Of a stretch of 64,000 nt of DNA, positions 35,562-49,011 are shown piece after piece. The DNA is taken from NCBI GenBank assembly GCA_026745465.1, contig JACYXH010000319.1, forward strand, positions 1,270,001 to 1,334,000, in the 5' to 3' direction. Origin of the DNA: Lota lota (Eukaryota > Chordata > Actinopteri > Gadiformes > Lotidae). The position numbers were made by a program, and so were the translations under genes. Each line of letters begins with the position of its first letter. Position 1 is the first letter of the stretch. A model generated the notes under the pieces. It ran no database searches. It was not told the origin of the DNA and saw nothing but the letters and a program-made list of their open reading frames with translations.

Positions 35562-35831
35562 GGGGCACAGCAGGCGAGGAACAGTGCGATCCAGACTTAT
35601 CTACAGTGCATGTGGGGCTGCATCAAACACACAACACTTGTCCCTGTGAGGCCCTATGTTGAAAAGACCTCCCTAACAGCAGCTTCAATTGGACAGAAGC
35701 TCAGTGGTGGTGGCCAAGGAGCCACTTGCACCTCAGACACTGCATCAGACCTCCAAGAATATTTGGTGGTTGTTCTATCGTTTCTTCATTGAGACGTTGG
35801 TTTGCATGTGTTTTGCAATTACTCAGTACAT

Positions 35832-35832
35832 T

Positions 35833-35858
<26 letters not shown>
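35832..35858. repeat. Short (TG)n
   Basis: About 13 TG copies. Followed by AAAGAGATAGG and a further short TG patch near 35879. Confidence 0.93.
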
Positions 35859-35863
<5 letters not shown>

Positions 35864-36003
35864 GATAGGAAAAGAGTGAGTGTGTGTGCTTATGTGTTTG
35901 TGTTTACAGTGAATTGAGAAAATAAAAAAGGGCAACAGATAAGCCAGCCCTCTTCCCGTTTCCCAATGATTAATATGCAGGCTTATGGTGGAGCAAGGGG
36001 GAC

Positions 36004-36027
36004 GGTGGTGGTGGTGGTGGTGGGGGG
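36004..36027. repeat. (GGT)6 then G-run
   Basis: Six GGT triplets followed by six G. Contains enough G runs for a possible G-quadruplex. Confidence 0.93.
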
Positions 36028-36201
36028 AGCGGAGATTTGTCTGTGGTTTAATTAGTGCGTTCCTGGCAAATTTGCCACCAGTAATTATGGTTGGGATTTT
36101 TACTGACCTTTCCAATATTTTCTGCATGTATCGCTTTTGTCCAATCATGTTTTATTCACGATCTTTGTTTTCAAGATGTTATGTTCAGTGTGTAAGTAAT
36201 A

Positions 36202-36214
36202 AATATATATATAC

Positions 36215-36249
<35 letters not shown>

Positions 36250-36293
36250 CAAATACATTCACATACACACACAAATATATATATGTATATATG
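36202..36293. repeat. Compound (TA)n-(CATA)n tract
   Basis: Two TA blocks (about 36202-36213 and 36219-36245) split by CAGG, then CATACA/CACACA and further ATATATGTATATATG sequence. Confidence 0.93.
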
Positions 36294-37877
36294 TTAGATT
36301 GGCGGCATTTGTCATGTATATGTCATGTATAACAGTATTTTGATAATATAATTCTTCCTGATTATTTTTGATTACCCCCCCCTTTCCGAGTGGAGTGACC
36401 AATTGAGTGGGCAACTACTGCAAGGAGGCCTTAATATAAACATGTCCCTCCGCCTTTATAAGATTACATTTTGCCCAGCAGGAGAGAAAAAAACAACAAC
36501 AAAATAAAAGCACACATTCTTACATCATGTGCGATGCCCGCCCTCCCGTCCCCAGCACTTTCCAGACGAACTGGCAGAAACAATCTTGTTTTCCCCCCTG
36601 AGAAGGTCTATCATGTTGAGGAGGACATCCAAAAGAAAGGAAGTAAATTAAACTGTGGCAGGTTGGAGGTCGGAGCGCGATGTCAGGCTGCTGGAGTCGA
36701 GACTGATATAGGGGAGATGGCACTGCAGCATGGTAACTGGTTTATTAGAGGATGAATGCCAGGTTCAAACTTGGTATCAAGCCGATGTCTATATGTGGAG
36801 AAAGTACCCCCCTGCCTTTGCGTCATGTTAGTACCAGACAAACAGAATACACAACCACACATACTCAACAAACTGCGAAACCGCGCCATGACGTGGCACA
36901 TATATGGAGCTGTGTTGGAAGGATGAGGGCTGCCAGGCCCTCGTCTGTTTCCTGTTTGCAGGCCTTACTTTAGCGAAAATGCTTTAAACGGGCCAAACGA
37001 GAGCAGTGCTTATCCAGCAAAATTGCTGCTAGATGGAGCAGAAAGTGCACAAATGTTCTATGACACCCCAGTAATGAGGTTTTATATTGACCCCGGCCAG
37101 GCAAAGTGAAGGAGCCAGCCGCTCCTCCTCTTCTCCCCGTGACTCTGTGGGCTCCCCTCGCACTCTATTTGGGGCTCCATTCCCTCACTAGTGAGGCCTT
37201 GTTTCAGTCAGCAAACAGAGCACAACACACATCACTCAACTCCCCTCATATAGTATTCATAAGGCTCCAATATACCGCCGCTATAATGGACACAAGGGAT
37301 ACAGTTCTGTTATCAGCTGCTAACGAACAATATAAACCTAGGATTTCCTTGAACTCTTAGAAAAAGTTTCTCGTTCATTTTGGGTGGTGTAAGACTGGAT
37401 GTTCTTGTGCTTAGGATGTTTTGCAAACACAAAGTGTTTATCATGTTAATCATGTTTTTGTCGATGGTTCATAAGTACTTTCAAACTGAGTAAAGACCGA
37501 ATAAGTCTGACCATAATTGTTGGCTTTCATACAAAACTGTACAAACAGAAGTGCAGATGCTTTGATAACAGTGTGCGCTTTCCGTTTGATCAGCATCTCC
37601 CTGAAGACATCTCTTCTCCCAGACTCCTAAGTGCCTGAGGCGGTGGCCCGCAATGCACACGCCTCTGTATCCCGGGAGCCGCAGCGAGGAAAGGTCAGAG
37701 CTGGATGTTTGTGAAAGCCAGGAGAGCCACTGATCTCACTGTGATCTCTGAACAGTTATTGTATTCATAGCATATGTGTTCCATCTAGCGCCGTGGCCCA
37801 ACACTGACATTTACAACCGAATAACAGAAAGGAATGAAGAAAAAAGCATGAATTGGGGGCAGGGGAAGAAGCAAGAC

Positions 37878-37890
37878 AAAAAAAAAAAAA
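37878..37890. repeat. Poly(A)13 in A-rich purine patch
   Basis: A run of 13 A within about 140 bp of A-rich sequence. A retroposon tail is possible, but no upstream element is recognisable. Confidence 0.9.
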
Positions 37891-38298
37891 GAAGAATGAA
37901 AATGAATAAAACACACCAAAAAATGAACAAAAACAAATAAAGAAAGATAGAGAAAAATGAAAAAACAAAACAAAAGGAAAGCAGCTACACAGCAATAAGG
38001 CCGTCCATCATAGATTCATTGGAAGTGTCCCTCACACTGTTGATCCTGACACCGATACGGATATGGGATGTGAATGTCATGTCAGCAAAGGCTGGGCTCA
38101 AAGCAGGCATTGCACTCTCATTAGTAATATTTTTCTATGTCTGTCAGGGTAGCATGCACCAAAGCTATTTTAAGTAAATGCATCACCACAGGGTTTTTGC
38201 AAAGTCTGCAATCCTCTGTTGAATTAAAAATGTATGCTTGGATGGGAGTATTATTAAAATTAAGACCAGTGATAATTATTACCTTAAAGGGATACATC

Positions 38299-38312
38299 TT
38301 TTTTTTTTTTTT
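38299..38312. repeat. Poly(T)14
   Basis: Fourteen T; the longest A/T homopolymer noticed, far shorter than the G/C runs. Confidence 0.95.
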
Positions 38313-39923
38313 GCCTAACTACCCTCCGGAAGATTTTTTTGATTACGCATCTTCTGCAGTGCAATATTTTAAAAAAGGCTATTTGTTCATGATTTCTATA
38401 GGTTCCGTCTGAGGTGTGAGATTAAGTCTATTTTTCAGACAAACCGAAGCCTCAAAGGCTACTCGCAATGCTATATGGCTGTTTTCTTTTCGACAGATAT
38501 AAAATTGTGACCTTTAAATGATTCTTGTTATCAGGGAAGCCAAACAAGAAAATCGATAGGAGGCCGCTGAAGAGGAGGGATTAATGCTGCCCAAATTGAT
38601 CATTCCATTTCATTTTCATCTTGATTTGATGTGCCAGCAACAAATGCCTAATCTGACCACAAACTGCTTTAACACTTCAAAATAAAATCGTTTAAAGCAG
38701 AAAACAACAATAACAACAAGCTTCTCGCTGACCAAATAGAAGGTAGGTCAAGGGCAAACATTTTAACTGGCAGTTAACCTTAATAATACAGCATCTGAGC
38801 TCTGTCTTCGTTTCATCACTGCTCTGGCTGTTTTTATAACCAGCCTTGGCATTGCTGCTTCCTACTCACCATAGGGAATGGGAAATTGCATAGCTCATTG
38901 TCTATTTCACACAGTTTATGGGCCCATCAAATTGCAAAAACAAATACATTAATCATCGCAGCACATTGATAGATCATTAATTATTGTACCTCACTGTTGA
39001 TGTCACACGTTGTTGAATCCTTTCATGGATAATAAGAGCTGTTTTGCGGAACTTTATTAAACAAAGTGTTCATTTACAAACCCGTGTCTGGATGAGCAGG
39101 CACAGAGGCAGACAGATAAAAGACAATATTTTCTTTGAAAGAATAATTCAGCAAACACTAAAAGGAATATCTTCCAGCAAAGATTTACACTTCATTTCCC
39201 TGTGTGTTTATTCCAACACACACATGAGAATGGGGGTATAGAGCTGCTGAAATGCCAGAGCTGGACAGATAACTATGGTAACAAAGATAGCGAATGAAGG
39301 TAATGAAAAATGGCACTTCTTTTCTACAAGCAGATACATCAGTGTTTATTAAATCAATGCCAGACAGAGGAATCTGAAGGTAAAATAATGAACCACTTAT
39401 AAATGATCTTTGCTTCGCTGGGCCTTACCTGATCAGGGTGTTAGGGGACCACCAATATGAGGCCTATTAGAGGAGATCTATTAATCCTGGTGCTTCTCAT
39501 AGCTGACTATAACACGGAGGTCCTCTGTGGCTTTCGAGACACATCCTTTTTAATTTTCCAATGAAAAGGAGGGAGAAAAAAACCAAGCCACACAGCTCTC
39601 ATTGATTGGGTGTGAAAGTTTGGGCTGTCTGTGTATTTCTGCTGGTGCAGCGTAGGTATTTCATTATGGTGCTCTGGGAGACACATTAGGCGCTTCCACT
39701 ACCACTCGCTCTGCATCCATGGCAACTAGGGAGGTCGCTCTCTCCACAGAAATGTGCTTTTAATTGAGTGACATCTAATCAGGCACTGAAATACAGCGGT
39801 GGAGTTAACAAAACAGGTCAACAAGGGACAAGGAGTGCCAGCTGTAATCACTGCAGCCCTGCACATGCATGAGACAACATGTAATACAACCAAACAACCA
39901 GCCTGGTTTTAATGGACAAAATG

Positions 39924-39969
39924 GCCTGGGTCAGAGGCATCCTTCATAAGATGCCTCTGAGAAGTAGGC
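39924..39969. repeat. Hairpin with perfect 11-bp stem
   Basis: TCAGAGGCATC (39931-39941) and GATGCCTCTGA (39950-39960) are perfect reverse complements around an 8-nt loop. After a small internal loop, GCCT (39924-39927) pairs with AGGC (39966-39969). At about 46 nt it is shorter than an animal microRNA precursor. It might act as an RNA structure or an inverted-repeat protein site, or be chance. Confidence 0.75.
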
Positions 39970-41024
39970 TCAACAAACTGTGTGGCTACAGTTTAATTAC
40001 TAGATGTAATTGGGAAGTGCTATGCCAATATATTAAATAGACAATTTGGATGAGCATCCCATGTTTAATTTCCCTTCTTTCGTTCTGGCCTTTTGGTATT
40101 CTTACAGCTAGGTTTGTGTTTCTGCCATCTTCTCCTCTCCGCTCATGTGGCTTGTGGCTTTAACCCAAATAGCATTTCTTCATTATCGGATGTTGAATCA
40201 TTGCTCTGGAGGGACCCTCAACTTCTCTCAATCTTAAGTAATCTGTGCTGGCAGCAAAGGATCATACTAACATGCATCAACGGAGGCCAGAAAAGTGTGT
40301 AAATCTTCACCTTGTGCTTTGAACAATCATTGGCATTCATGATCTTTTCTGGGTATGCTAACAATAATCCTATGTTCCCCCTGTCTCTCACAGCACCAGG
40401 CATAGCAAACACTCATCTTGTACCTCCCAGCTACTCTTCAGCCCTACAAATTTCAGTCTGCAGCTGCTCTCTGCGCAAAGCGGTAGGTGCTCAACTGCTT
40501 TAACAGCCAGTGCCTTTTCCTCAATCTAAATCATTTAGATTTTTGGATGAAGGGAAAAGACAACGGCACAATGGGATGAGGTGAAGACCATTACCTTGAT
40601 GGGACGCGAGGACATAAACCCGGTAGACCTTCTTTGGGCATGTTTCTCTTTGCGTCCTAGTCAAATTCAACCCTGCACAAAGAAACAACTGAGCCCTTGC
40701 TACAATGGAAAGTTCAAGATCCTTTTGTTAAGCTGCATATGAAAAAATGTTGCCTCACCAAAAATTGCTGCATATATATAAAGTGCAACTAAAGTGAAAT
40801 TTGTCTGTGTTTGTATACACCAGCATGTGCAGCACTGCATAGTGGACCCCTAATTGGAACCAACACTATGGATGGAGTTTTGGCGACTAGTCCATGCTAC
40901 ACTACAACAACTACAGGGTTTGCATAAAAATGTAATATTCATCATGTTATATGGTATAATTCAGATTGGCCAGCATAGAAGGGCCAGTTAATTTGATTGA
41001 CTGGTGTTTTAGTATTACACATCT

Positions 41025-41049
41025 ATTGTTGTTTTTGTGCAACAACAAT
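41025..41049. promoter_or_regulatory. Inverted ATTGTTGTT repeat (SOX-like pair)
   Basis: ATTGTTGTT (41025-41033) and AACAACAAT (41041-41049) are perfect reverse complements separated by 7 nt. ATTGT is the core bound by SOX HMG proteins, and inverted pairs with a few bases of spacing suit SoxE dimers. Binding is inference. Confidence 0.3.
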
Positions 41050-41332
41050 GCTGATGTTATTTAGGAACATATTTGTTAACACTATGACAATAATTGGATT
41101 GCTGGTTTGTTATTGCATTAACTTGCATTGATTTTTATTATGTTCACTAATGTGCTTCATGTTACGGTAATGTAGGGCTATTTTTGCGGTCTCTCCCTCC
41201 AGTTAAAAGCCTTAATGTTGCAAGTAAGAGACGACAACCAATTAAAACTAAATCTGTCACACAAACGGGACTCTGGATCACTCGCTATTACCTATTTCAT
41301 TATGATATACTAGCACCAATACAGTTGACAGA

Positions 41333-41353
41333 TGTGTGTGTGTGTGTGTGTGT
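41333..41353. repeat. Short (TG)n
   Basis: About ten TG copies. Confidence 0.93.
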
Positions 41354-44300
41354 TAGGCAGGGGAAAAAAGGTGCAGACTCACTTTGCCTCTCAAAATGGT
41401 CCCTATTGACTGAGGACCGTAAACAATGGATCTTCCCCCTTGAAAATGTGACCTTGTCACTCCAGACACACAAAGCAGAGGTGACAGGGCACACAAGGCT
41501 TTGTTAATACCCATGTCAACAAATTCTGCATAAGGGAGGAGATCTTTGTGTTGAGGTGAGCAGTCTGAGAGAGCAGCATGCGGGAGGCCGGTGGCGGTGA
41601 GGAAGTAGCGCTGATAGTGTTTCTGTGCACGTCCTGCTCTGTTAGTCATTACTGTGTGCAGATGAGGGGTGATGTTTACTCTGCTGAGACAAGCAAGTCT
41701 ACTGCTCTGGGTGGCAACCTTGTGACTCGTCTCCCCCTCACGCTGCCAGCTCTCGCAAAGTTTAACCCTGGCCTGCCATTCCCGTAAGCCCACTGGAATC
41801 ATCTCCAGCAAGGCTCACTGCCCGTCGTCCACTGGAGAGAGCATGGAATCCGGCATGGTGTCTGCAACCATGAGTAACGTTGATTGGGGTTTTCGCAGCG
41901 TTGAAAGCAGCCTTTGTATAGGCTGTGGACCATGTGAGATGTGCTGCTCGGAGGAGAGAGTATTGTATATTTCCAGCCCTCCCCCACTCTTTGTTTCACT
42001 ATATTCTGTTTCCGTTTGGGCTGTCACATATAGGGAATACCCAAACGCTCAAATAACTTTGAAGAGGATGAAAAATAGAAAGAAAAAGATCAAGGGAGAG
42101 AGTATATCCTCAAGTAATAAGGAAATGTCACCAAGTAATTGGGAATTCTTAAATATTGTTTAAATATGATGAATCGGTTATACATGAGGGGAAATAAAAC
42201 TCTGTGTAAAGATAATGGGATGGCAGAAGCAACCGAACAAAGACATGACAAATAATAAGAAAAACATACATGAATAAATGCTGTGCAAGAGGCACTGCCA
42301 ACTTTCAATGGGAAACAAAACAATAAAAGCAAGCAAACAATGAGAAAAACAGAGGGGTAAAGAAATACAAGTCTAAATAAAGGCTGTGTTAGATCATGGA
42401 AGGGGTTATGACAGAATGGCAAAAATATGAAAATCAATCATAATGCATTAAATAAAAAGTGAAATGATTACCAAGCTTATGCAGGAGGTCATGGGTCAGA
42501 GGTCAAGTTCAATATAAACCATTATGGCGCCTGTATGGATGTCTCTGGAAAAAAAATAAAGCAAGGAGGTGAAGTAAGAACATGTGTAAGTACTCTTAAG
42601 TTGTACATCTCATTCACAATAGGTGGCATTCAAATATGAATGGCTCATAACAACACTTAAGTGATTAGTGATTGACAGAAATAAACAAGCTAAGAAACCT
42701 TAACAGTTTACTGTCTCCAGGACACATCTAGACCACAGCTGTGAAGCAATAGGCACTATCTCTTTAGCATGCTTTTACAGGACCTATACCATAAATTAAG
42801 TGTTTGCTCATTTCAAAACCTCTCAAGAAAATGAGGGTACACTAAGCCAGGCACCAAAGCCTTTCCGTCACATTACTCATGTTTTATGTTTTAATGCTTT
42901 CATTACAATTTAGCAACATTAAATACAAACTCAGCTTTGTGAGCAAGGTAGTCTTAAGACAAAAACGCATTTGTCTTTTTTATTTTGTTGTTTAAAGCAA
43001 AATATGGCATGTCAGCCTATACTAGACCTGGAGGCTCAAACAAGAACAACAATAATAATAGCAAAACAGAAAAACAAGAAGACTTTAAATAAATCATAAA
43101 CTTTAAAGAAATAAAGAAATGAAGGTTGGTTGTACTGCTTTAAATAATCTTGTGAGAATCAAAGATTAATATAAACGAAATGGAAATTACTATAGATAAT
43201 AGATTTACATAAAAGTTATGTAAAGGTAATGATTAGGCTATCAATGATGACCAGGTTAACCCAATGCATTATATGTACTTTGATTATGTGGTGGTTTAAT
43301 GTGGTTTAGGTTTGGATAAAAACCTAAATGAATGAATTGTGGGTTCCTGTGAGTAAATGGCAACATGGAAAATAGATTATTACAATGCAATGTACAATTT
43401 ATGGCGCAGATCAAGAAAGAGCATTCGTGTTCACAGACCTTTATTTTAAATGCAATTGTTGTGGGACGGTAATCACTATTGTAACTGTCCAATTGCTTCC
43501 TTTCACTTGCTGTCAATTAGGGGATTAAAATAACCTTAATGTGTTCAGAAGCCAGAAGTAATTTGTCTACCATACTGCTTTAAGATGCACAATCGCCTTC
43601 TAGCCAATAAAACTACTAAATATCCTCCATTTCAACCATTTCAAAGTCCTATAAAAATAGACATTAGTGAGATATGATATATTATATATCGATATTATAA
43701 AACATATTTAATTCATATTATGAACATTTGCACAGTGATATATGGCTTCATTATAATCCAGCGTATTTCAGTAATTATCTGTAAAACCTTTCAGAACAAA
43801 CTGTTCAACTGTTTGTTGTAACGCGATGACATATGCAAAGAAGCTCAGGGAAGGAGCAGGGGAGGATGCTACCTTTCTTAGGCCGGTGCATCTGTGTGCC
43901 ATTAGTTCCACTACCAGAGCTAATGCATGCAAAACAAATGTAACCTCACATCATCATTTATGTTTCACAATGGCCCAAAAGAAAAAAGAAAAAAAGATAT
44001 ACCGATACAACAATAACTGCAGTATGGTGTCGTCTGTGACGGTGCCTTGCAAAGACTGTGGTCCTGCCAGTGCTCTCCACCCGTCATTAATTGTCTGATA
44101 ATTGTGGAACTGAACACAGCACGGGGTTGAGCAGGCGGGAGATCTCACAGGTATTAGCGGCTAATTGCCGTCAAGCAAACAAGCAGCACTTTCTGCAGAA
44201 AACAATCTATATTAATTCCTCAGATTCTCCCTTGAAGAATACACATTGGAACTTCTTGGGCGCGCAAGATAAATGCTTATACCATAATTACAACTAATTG

Positions 44301-44423
44301 TGCAAATAATTGCAAAGTTCTCGTGCCACCTTTAGCCGCAATAAAACAAAAGCAATCTATGTGGCTCTTGGCTGTGAAATTAGAATGGTCTTTTCCCTCC
44401 CTCGCTTACACTATCTATTGTTA

Positions 44424-44461
44424 TTCTCTCTCTCTCTCTTTCTCTCTGTCTCTCTTTCTTT
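44424..44461. repeat. Imperfect (CT)n
   Basis: About 38 bp of CT with TTT and GT interruptions. Confidence 0.9.
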
Positions 44462-46631
44462 TGTGTATGTTTGCCATATAGCACAAAATAGATGTTTTGG
44501 AGAACATAAGGTGAGGGATGGACGTGGGCTGAGGATGGGTTTTCACAAACCCACTGAACACAGATGCTCTGCCACTGTGTTTCACCTCTCCCATAATTTT
44601 TTTTTAAAATGTTTGAGTGCTTGGAATACATTGTAGGATTACGCCCAACATCGAACACTAAGAAAGTAAAACTAAATGTCTCCTGTACATCGAGATAGCC
44701 TTTTTGCAGCAGTGTTCGAATGCCTAATCCCTTTCATTTCAGGTCAGGGTAATATTAGTGCTTTCTCAATGCTCTGCTGGTCAAAGCATACTTCAAAGAT
44801 GCTGTGTGATTCTCCAGCAGAGGGGAGAGCACAGAGAGAGAGAGAGCGAGAGGGCAGAAGGGAGACCAGGCAGTCCCCCATCTATTACAGACGAACCAAT
44901 CATCAAAGAAAAATTACTGTACACTTCACTGGGATATGCTGATTCCAAATTAGATGCATGTCATCAAAAGATAAGCAGTACGATCTTTTGCATCTACAAA
45001 TTGAAAATGTCTTCTTTCAAATCAGGTTTTAATATCAACTTAAAAACGTGTGTGCACACGGTGAGGTGGGGATGGGGGATGTGATTTGTTACTAATTAAA
45101 AATGCATCAGGTACCGCTATAGGTTTAGTAGAAGACACCAATTGGAAATGGTGTATTTAATAAAAAAACACCTTACAGACTTACAAACAAAAATCAAATA
45201 TACAGTAGTGGGGTAAACGTGATGATTTTAATATCGAAACGAACACTGAAGCAAATGTATGTGTTTTCTTACTTTAATTTTTTTGTTAGAAAGAAATCAA
45301 CACAAGTCTGATAATAGCCATTATTGGGCTGTGTACCACTGTTTACATTTTCTGTTGAGTATGGATCGGTATGGATACCAAATGTTCTCCATCATTGAGG
45401 TTTCCATGGTTGATTTGAGGCGGTGCACTGCCAAAATGGAGTTAGTTTAAACAGAAACACAGAGAGACAATTACCTGCTCCTCAGGGAGCCACAGACTAA
45501 AGAGCTAGTCAATAATTCTGTGCAACATACGCATCAAAATGGCTGGGTCAGCTGCAGCTCCATGGCCATTCACTCTCTCCTCTCCCTGCAAAGTGTTGCC
45601 CAATCTGTTCAATTCCAAGCTGCAATTGCTACATCGCCAGGGTTTGAATGAGCCCACGATTCCACCCCTCCATTTGACACCTGGTATGTAAAAAGTGTGT
45701 GGTGCATGTTCAGCAGCAATGAGCAGTGTGTTGACAATGTCAATATTTCTCCTCAGCATGCAGACCAGGCATATAGTCTAATGAGCGGACGAGAGTACCA
45801 GCAAATGAATTGCACGACTGCAGCAGACGGCTTGAGAAAATTAATAGCTTCAACAACAAATTACCAGACTATTGTGGAATACAAACACACAGAACACATA
45901 CAAATATGCACATACACAGATACACAACTTGTATACAGAGAAACACACAGAAATGCAAACAGACAGACAGACAGACCATTTTAAATAAGATGACTGTAAT
46001 CGAGTTACATGTACACATGAAAATATGTTCAATAAACACAGAAACCTTTTCTATAAACATTGAGAGACCGAATCCCCCTGTGCCCGTCACTCAAAGTGGC
46101 CTACTTTGTTTGTTTTATGTTTGTCATTTGGAGTCTAGTCAATAAATTCATATTCTTCCAACAGAATAATGTCTCACCTGTGCCCCATTTCCGATCCCTC
46201 CAAGACAGGGCTTATCATATGGCAACACCACAGAGATATTGTCAAGACCACTTTTAACTTCCACTGATTAAAGAGCCATGCTTTTATCATTTCCCAGGCA
46301 CACTGTCGTCCTTGCTTTCCGCCATGGCACACAAGGGTACTGTTCTGGTGGCTCTGGCCAACAATTCATCATACTTCTAGGCTTTGAAACAAAATACACA
46401 TACATCACCCATAAGCTGCCCTCCCTCTTCTTTAAATCACGCTTTGTTTGCGTTGGGTGGAAAAGCTTGCAACGATGCCAACTCCCGGGAACGACACACA
46501 CTGTGTCCAAGGGGTAAGGATGAGTAGGCGCAGATACAATGTGTGCGGCTTGTCTCGTGTGCGGTACAATTGCCAGATGCTTAAATTTGGCGAATGTAAC
46601 ACAAGTAAAATAATATACAGAAAATTGAGGA

Positions 46632-46634
<3 letters not shown>
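44462..46634. other. Unique non-coding stretch
   Basis: No gene in 2.2 kb. A short GA patch lies at about 44833-44850, and a CACA-rich patch with a GACA run near 45885-45975. Overlapping frames have no recognisable domains. Confidence 0.5.
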
Positions 46635-46688
<54 letters not shown>

Positions 46689-46714
46689 TACAGTATATAC
46701 ACACATATACATAT
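46635..46714. repeat. (TA)23 with compound tail
   Basis: Twenty-three TA copies (46635-46680), then CACATATATACAGTATAT-type sequence. It abuts the degraded left side of a hAT-type element, where its expansion may have destroyed the element's end. Confidence 0.95.
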
Positions 46715-46715
46715 C

Positions 46716-47018
46716 GTTAAAATTGATCGATTTACATTTGTAGAATCTGATAATCTGCAAAGTGAAAAGTGCAAATACCAAACATTTGCTGCTTGATGCT
46801 TCATAAATTCAAATATTTGGTCATGGATCATTACAAAAAATATATACTTTTGGTTTAGATTTTTAAGTTTTAAGTCAAATTTAAGTTGACACTTTGGACT
46901 CTGCTAACGTTATCTTTACTAATTTATGACTTTTACTAGACTAACTGATTAATCTATTTATCGAAAATATAATAATTTGAATTATCGACTATGAAAATAA
47001 TCGTTTGTTTGAGCCCTA
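46716..47018 (-). mobile_element. Decayed hAT-type MITE
   Basis: On the minus strand the right edge reads TAGGGCTCAAACAAACGATT and continues with TATTTTCATAGTCGATAA, closely following the well-known fish hAT MITE terminus (TAGGGCTGCAACWAACGATT...). Further in, ACCAAACATTTGCTG near 46778 and GACACTTTGGACTCTG near 46887 also match the interior of that family as I remember it, in the right order. The left terminus is unrecognisable beside the (TA)n tract. No coding capacity. Family assignment rests on memory of the consensus. Confidence 0.65.
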
Positions 47019-48930
47019 TATATGCTCTGCACTGCTTGACTCCCATTTAGAATGGCAGAAGTAATGCAGGGGCATTATCAAAAGTGTGCGTATAAGAATC
47101 ACTAAGCTGTACCACTTAAGGGAGGATCAGGGCATGATTAAGCAACCTCAGGCAGGTGTCGTTCTGCATTTCATTTTGCACTTCACCCTGAGGGCCAGAA
47201 AGCGACTTGGTGGTTGGAGAGGGGCGTTTCACTACCATGCATCCTTAATTGCAGACTAAACGAAAAAGTAAACGCAATAAAGCAAGCATCACATCTTATC
47301 TATACTATATATAGCACAGCTATGATGATCCATCATATATTTATATAGTCTCTGTATACCGTACCCAGCACAAAGGTGCCCCAAGCACATCGTTTTTCAT
47401 TTTAGAGCAAATAAGTGTAATGTTTACTTTACAGACTGCATCAAATAGAAGTGCCCACCCAGTGTAACTCGATAATGTTACTTAATCCCCAGTGTCTCCC
47501 AGTCTTAGATTGTCCACAGCTGGACATCATGTCCTAGTAGAAGGAGCATGACTGTGTTATGGGCTGCATGTGGGAAAGTTAATTGTGATGGGATTATTTT
47601 CCATTTCTTCATTACACAAGCAATTTATTTTGCATTATTCATCTTCCAACAGGATCCAGGGCATGTTTTAATCATATGCAGATTGACAGCACTGTGTCAC
47701 TACTACTTTCAATTGAAAAGCCTGCATAAAGCTTCCCCCATCTTTGCTTAACGCTGCAAATGTTAAAACATCAACAGATTAAAAAAAAAACTGTCTATGT
47801 GCAAATATCACTGGCATTTTAATGGAAAGAGGACGTTTACATGCTTTTTGTAAATGGATAGAAAATTCCCTACAAAGGGGGAAAGCCTAGCTCCTGTGGT
47901 GTATTAGATTGCTGTGTATGAAGCTGTGATGTTCTCCTGCAACTCAGCAGGGGGGGACCTGTCTCTGCTTTACGAGCCTCTCCTCTCCAGCCCCAGTGAG
48001 AGGGCGGTGATCAGAGGAGGGAAGAGAGAAGGCATCCTCTCAGACGCAGGGCCCACACACACCACGCCACTCCTGTCCTGTACCCAAGCTGTCACTCGTG
48101 GGCTGTGGCTGTCGTGAGGCAGGCAATTTTAGTGTTGTGGCGTGAATCGATACCCAATCACATCACGTTCACGGGCGGCGTATCAACCGCCGAAGACGCC
48201 ATGGCGCAATTTACAGCATATTGTTTTTGGCCCTGGGAGTGGGAGAGAGGCGCATGGAGCAATAGAGGAATCAGGCTGGATGGAGACAGGGCCTTGTCAT
48301 GGCCATAACTGCCTTATCACCGGCCACACAGGTGCTGAGCAGAAACGCGTGCCAAGACAGGGAGGAGAATGAATACACTTTGGAATAAAACTAGTCATAT
48401 TTCATAAGGCATATCTTTGGATTAAAATAGTTTCATAATGTTTATGTGTTAAATATCCTAAATAAAGGATCGTAAAGCTTGTCATACCCCCGATAACTTG
48501 GAACTATGGGGATTTTTCCAGTTAATATATTGACTCCGGGAACTCTGTGCTATAAGGTCTGTATAGTAGGTCTGTCCTATACTTCTTTACTTCGGATTAA
48601 AATTGCAGTACTGTTGAAAAAAGGATCTGTGAATAGAAAATAATCAGAACACATTTTATACAAATAGTAATCTCCTTGTGTGAGAAATCACAGACTCAAT
48701 CTACATTTGCTAGTGTTTGAATTTCATCATATGAATAAACCAATCTGCATGTCAATGTGTCTTCCTTTGTCAACATCCTTATATGGTTCAATGGTAAAGT
48801 GCACATGTGTGCACATGATATTATGAGAAAATATCAGTACATATGCAATTTTAAGTCCTACACTGCAGGAAGTGTGACAGACCTATCATTCAGAAAATAA
48901 ACACTGTTTGCTGTGTAAATATGAGTTTGA

Positions 48931-48931
<1 letters not shown>
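47019..48931. other. Unique non-coding stretch
   Basis: No gene in 1.9 kb. Contains a self-complementary TGTGCACATGTGTGCACA-like string near 48803-48818 and a poly(A) run near 47781-47790. Overlapping 67-76 aa frames at 47914-48372 have no motif. Confidence 0.5.

Positions 48932-49009
<78 letters not shown>
48932..49009. repeat. (TG)39 microsatellite
   Basis: Thirty-nine uninterrupted TG copies, the longest perfect dinucleotide tract in the window. The 96-108 aa frames over it are Val/Cys artefacts. Confidence 0.98.

Positions 49010-49011
<2 letters not shown>

Larger units (their letters stand above)
36294..39923. other. Unique non-coding stretch
   Basis: No gene in 3.6 kb. Contains an A-rich purine patch at about 37835-37980 with 13 A at 37878-37890, a T14 run at 38299-38312, and an X-box-like GCATCCATGGCAAC at 39713-39726. 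TTAAAGGGATA at 38284 resembles the start of some TTAA MITEs, but no partner end was found. Confidence 0.5.
39970..44423. other. Unique non-coding stretch
   Basis: No gene in 4.4 kb. Holds a short (TG)n at 41333-41353 and an inverted SOX-like pair at 41025-41049. The 152-aa minus frame at 41353-41811 and 115-aa minus frame at 42090-42437 lack motifs. AT-rich palindromic sequence is found around 43670-43700. Confidence 0.5.

Noticed and set aside
38284..38297. TTAAAGGGATA resembling a TTAA-MITE start
   Set aside because: No partner terminus found downstream, and the similarity stops at the poly(T) run.
41353..41811. 152-codon minus-strand frame
   Set aside because: No recognisable domain and no exon signals; a chance frame is the simplest reading.
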